Below are positions 58,182-59,103 of a DNA stretch of 59,103 nt, piece after piece. Below the pieces are notes generated by a model that had not been told where the DNA came from, ran no database searches, and was given only the letters and a program-made list of their open reading frames with translations. The stretch is from Erysipelotrichaceae bacterium (GTDB lineage Bacteria; Bacillota_I; Bacilli_A; Erysipelotrichales; Erysipelotrichaceae), in the NCBI GenBank assembly GCA_029101345.1, contig JAQXQU010000139.1, forward strand, positions 1 to 59,103. Reading direction: 5' to 3'. The position numbers were made by a program, and so were the translations under genes. Within the stretch, counting starts at the first letter, position 1, and the number at the start of each line of letters is the position of its first letter.

Positions 58182-58837
58182 AGGAATATGATGCTGCAGT
58201 GGTTGCCTGTTTTGGAACAGGCAACCCTGCTCTTTTCAATAAAACCTTTTATCATCTCTATGAAGAACTAAGCAGAAACATCAGGATACCCTGTTATCTG
58301 ATACTGACCAGTTCTTTATTTTTTGATAGCTTAAGGAATAAAGGCATGGTCAAAGGCTTTAAGGAACTAAAGGAACTGGGCTATAGGAGAATTCTGGTTA
58401 TTCCAGCAATTCTGGCTGATGGCAAGGAATATCAAAAGCTGCTAGAGGAAGTGGAAGCTGCTGGCTTTGAAAGGGCCACAGTCTATCGGCCAATGCTCCA
58501 AGAATATGCAGAAGAAATAGCTTCGATGCTTTCTGAGATTTTGCCAAAAGATAAAAGCAGCTACATTCTTCTAGGACATGGCAGTAAGAAGAGCGCAAAC
58601 CAGGAATATGCCAATCTGAAAGAAGAGCTTGTCAGAATCGGAAGAGATGATACTGATGTTTCCCTGATGATTGATGATGAGTACAAAGAAGAAGCCGTTT
58701 ATTTCCCGCTATTTCTTTGTGCTGGGCATCATTATCAGGAATTCATTTCCAAGCATCCGGATAATAAATACTATCAGAAGAGCTTGGCTGAATATGATGA
58801 AATAATCGAAATGATCGGAAAGAGAATTGGAAGATGA
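58175..58837 (+). CDS. CbiK-like sirohydrochlorin chelatase
   Basis: A 220-aa chelatase-fold protein. GHGSKKSANQEYANLKEEL and PLFLCAGHHYQEF are CbiK/HemH-type motifs; the His of GHGS and the HH pair are likely metal/porphyrin contacts. CbiK inserts Co2+ or Fe2+ into sirohydrochlorin; next to a siroheme-type reductase it may supply siroheme, and next to a chelate-binding lipoprotein it could serve cobalamin. It starts with GTG, overlapping the upstream gene by 7 nt. The overall alignment is weaker than the motifs. Confidence 0.72.
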   Translation: MLKEYDAAVVACFGTGNPALFNKTFYHLYEELSRNIRIPCYLILTSSLFFDSLRNKGMVKGFKELKELGYRRILVIPAILADGKEYQKLLEEVEAAGFERATVYRPMLQEYAEEIASMLSEILPKDKSSYILLGHGSKKSANQEYANLKEELVRIGRDDTDVSLMIDDEYKEEAVYFPLFLCAGHHYQEFISKHPDNKYYQKSLAEYDEIIEMIGKRIGR

Positions 58838-59103
58838 AGAAGATTGCTGTCTTGATAATGGTCATGGCCCTATTGTTGTCAGCTTGTGATAAGAAGGAAG
58901 AAAAAAGCGATTGCTATTATCGCTTTGATGATTCCTTAGGCAACGAAGTGGTCTTAGAGGAAAAGCCGCAAAGAGTGGCTGTTTTGTTTTCATCCTATGC
59001 TGAGATCTGGACCTTGGCTAAGGGTGAAATGGTATTGACGGTTGGTGATGCGGTTACAAGAGGTTTTGCAAATGAGGGGATTGAACTTGCCGATAGTGGA
59101 GCG
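58834..59103 (+). CDS. ABC substrate-binding lipoprotein, BtuF/FepB-type (3'-truncated)
   Basis: The first 90 residues of an exported binding protein, cut by the window edge. Lipobox LLSAC (Cys18). The segment FDDSLGNEVVLEEKPQRVAV followed by LFSSYAEIW is the typical N-terminus of periplasmic binding proteins for siderophores, heme or cobalamin. It overlaps the chelatase gene by 4 nt (ATGA), so it is in the same operon, favouring a metal-chelate or tetrapyrrole ligand. Confidence 0.82.
   Translation, partial: MKKIAVLIMVMALLLSACDKKEEKSDCYYRFDDSLGNEVVLEEKPQRVAVLFSSYAEIWTLAKGEMVLTVGDAVTRGFANEGIELADSGA

Noticed and set aside
1-59103. Looked for CRISPR arrays, tRNA/rRNA genes, insertion sequences, prophage and attachment-site repeats
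   Set aside because: No regularly spaced repeats, cloverleaf sequences, transposases or integrases seen. Repeats found are internal protein modules or operators.

Overview
The window looks like chromosome from a low-GC, Gram-positive, fermentative Firmicute, probably a gut- or mouth-associated member of the Erysipelotrichia or a close relative. GC is roughly 40% by eye. The evidence is strong Shine-Dalgarno (SD) sequences (GGAGG) at many genes, CIRCE- and cre-like operators, a TPP riboswitch in front of an ECF thiamine S-component, Gram-positive lipoproteins, secreted repeat proteins, a PPi-dependent phosphofructokinase and a stand-alone PduL phosphotransacylase. The lineage is inferred. There are no rRNA or tRNA genes, insertion sequences, phage genes or CRISPR arrays.

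Layout. 1-9.7 kb: end of a PPi-phosphofructokinase gene; an OhrR-like regulator with a reductase; an HD phosphohydrolase; remnants of HTH genes; a GNAT acetyltransferase; an ArsC-type phosphatase fused to a frameshifted DUF1810 domain; an LMW phosphatase; an arsR-arsP-redoxin operon behind a near-ideal promoter and operator; and a TetR-controlled ABC exporter. 9.7-18.4 kb: an alpha-galactoside locus, with a divergent LacI repressor, GH4 alpha-galactosidase, lipoprotein, two permeases, MsmK-type ATPase, amidohydrolase and BadF-type kinase. 18.4-20 kb: a divergent LysR/YitT pair. 20-38.6 kb: three large secreted or surface proteins (a papain-like protease, a repeat protein sharing its C-terminal modules, and a beta-helix-like protein) interspersed with a 5'-nucleotidase, thiamine genes (riboswitch-thiT, thiN), Hsp20, cyclophilin, a hybrid histidine kinase, two HAD phosphatases and an esterase. 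38.7-44.2 kb: an HD-GYP protein, pduL, trxA, MATE, and a translationally coupled Lrp/aminotransferase pair. 44.2-49.7 kb: potABCD-aguB behind a large structured leader that ends in an intrinsic terminator. 49.7-59.1 kb: a redox and sulfur region with an arylsulfotransferase/thioredoxin operon, a thioredoxin-reductase-like protein, ascorbate-type PTS IIC and IIB, a LysR regulator, a four-module FAD/rhodanese/sulfite-reductase/ferredoxin fusion, a CbiK-like chelatase and the start of a metal-chelate binding lipoprotein.

Three observations stand out. First, the 44.25-44.51 kb leader is an 11-bp closing helix around several perfect hairpins, followed by a terminator just before potA. I cannot match it to any riboswitch class I know, so it is the best candidate for an undescribed regulatory RNA, possibly a polyamine sensor. 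Second, seven genes have a -10 box ending 6-8 nt before the start codon and no SD, which suggests that leaderless transcripts are common in this organism. Third, several proteins have unusual architectures: PotA with Ig-like domains apparently inserted in its TOBE region, ArsC fused to DUF1810, a TrxR-like enzyme with an extra C-terminal domain, and the sulfite-reductase fusion.
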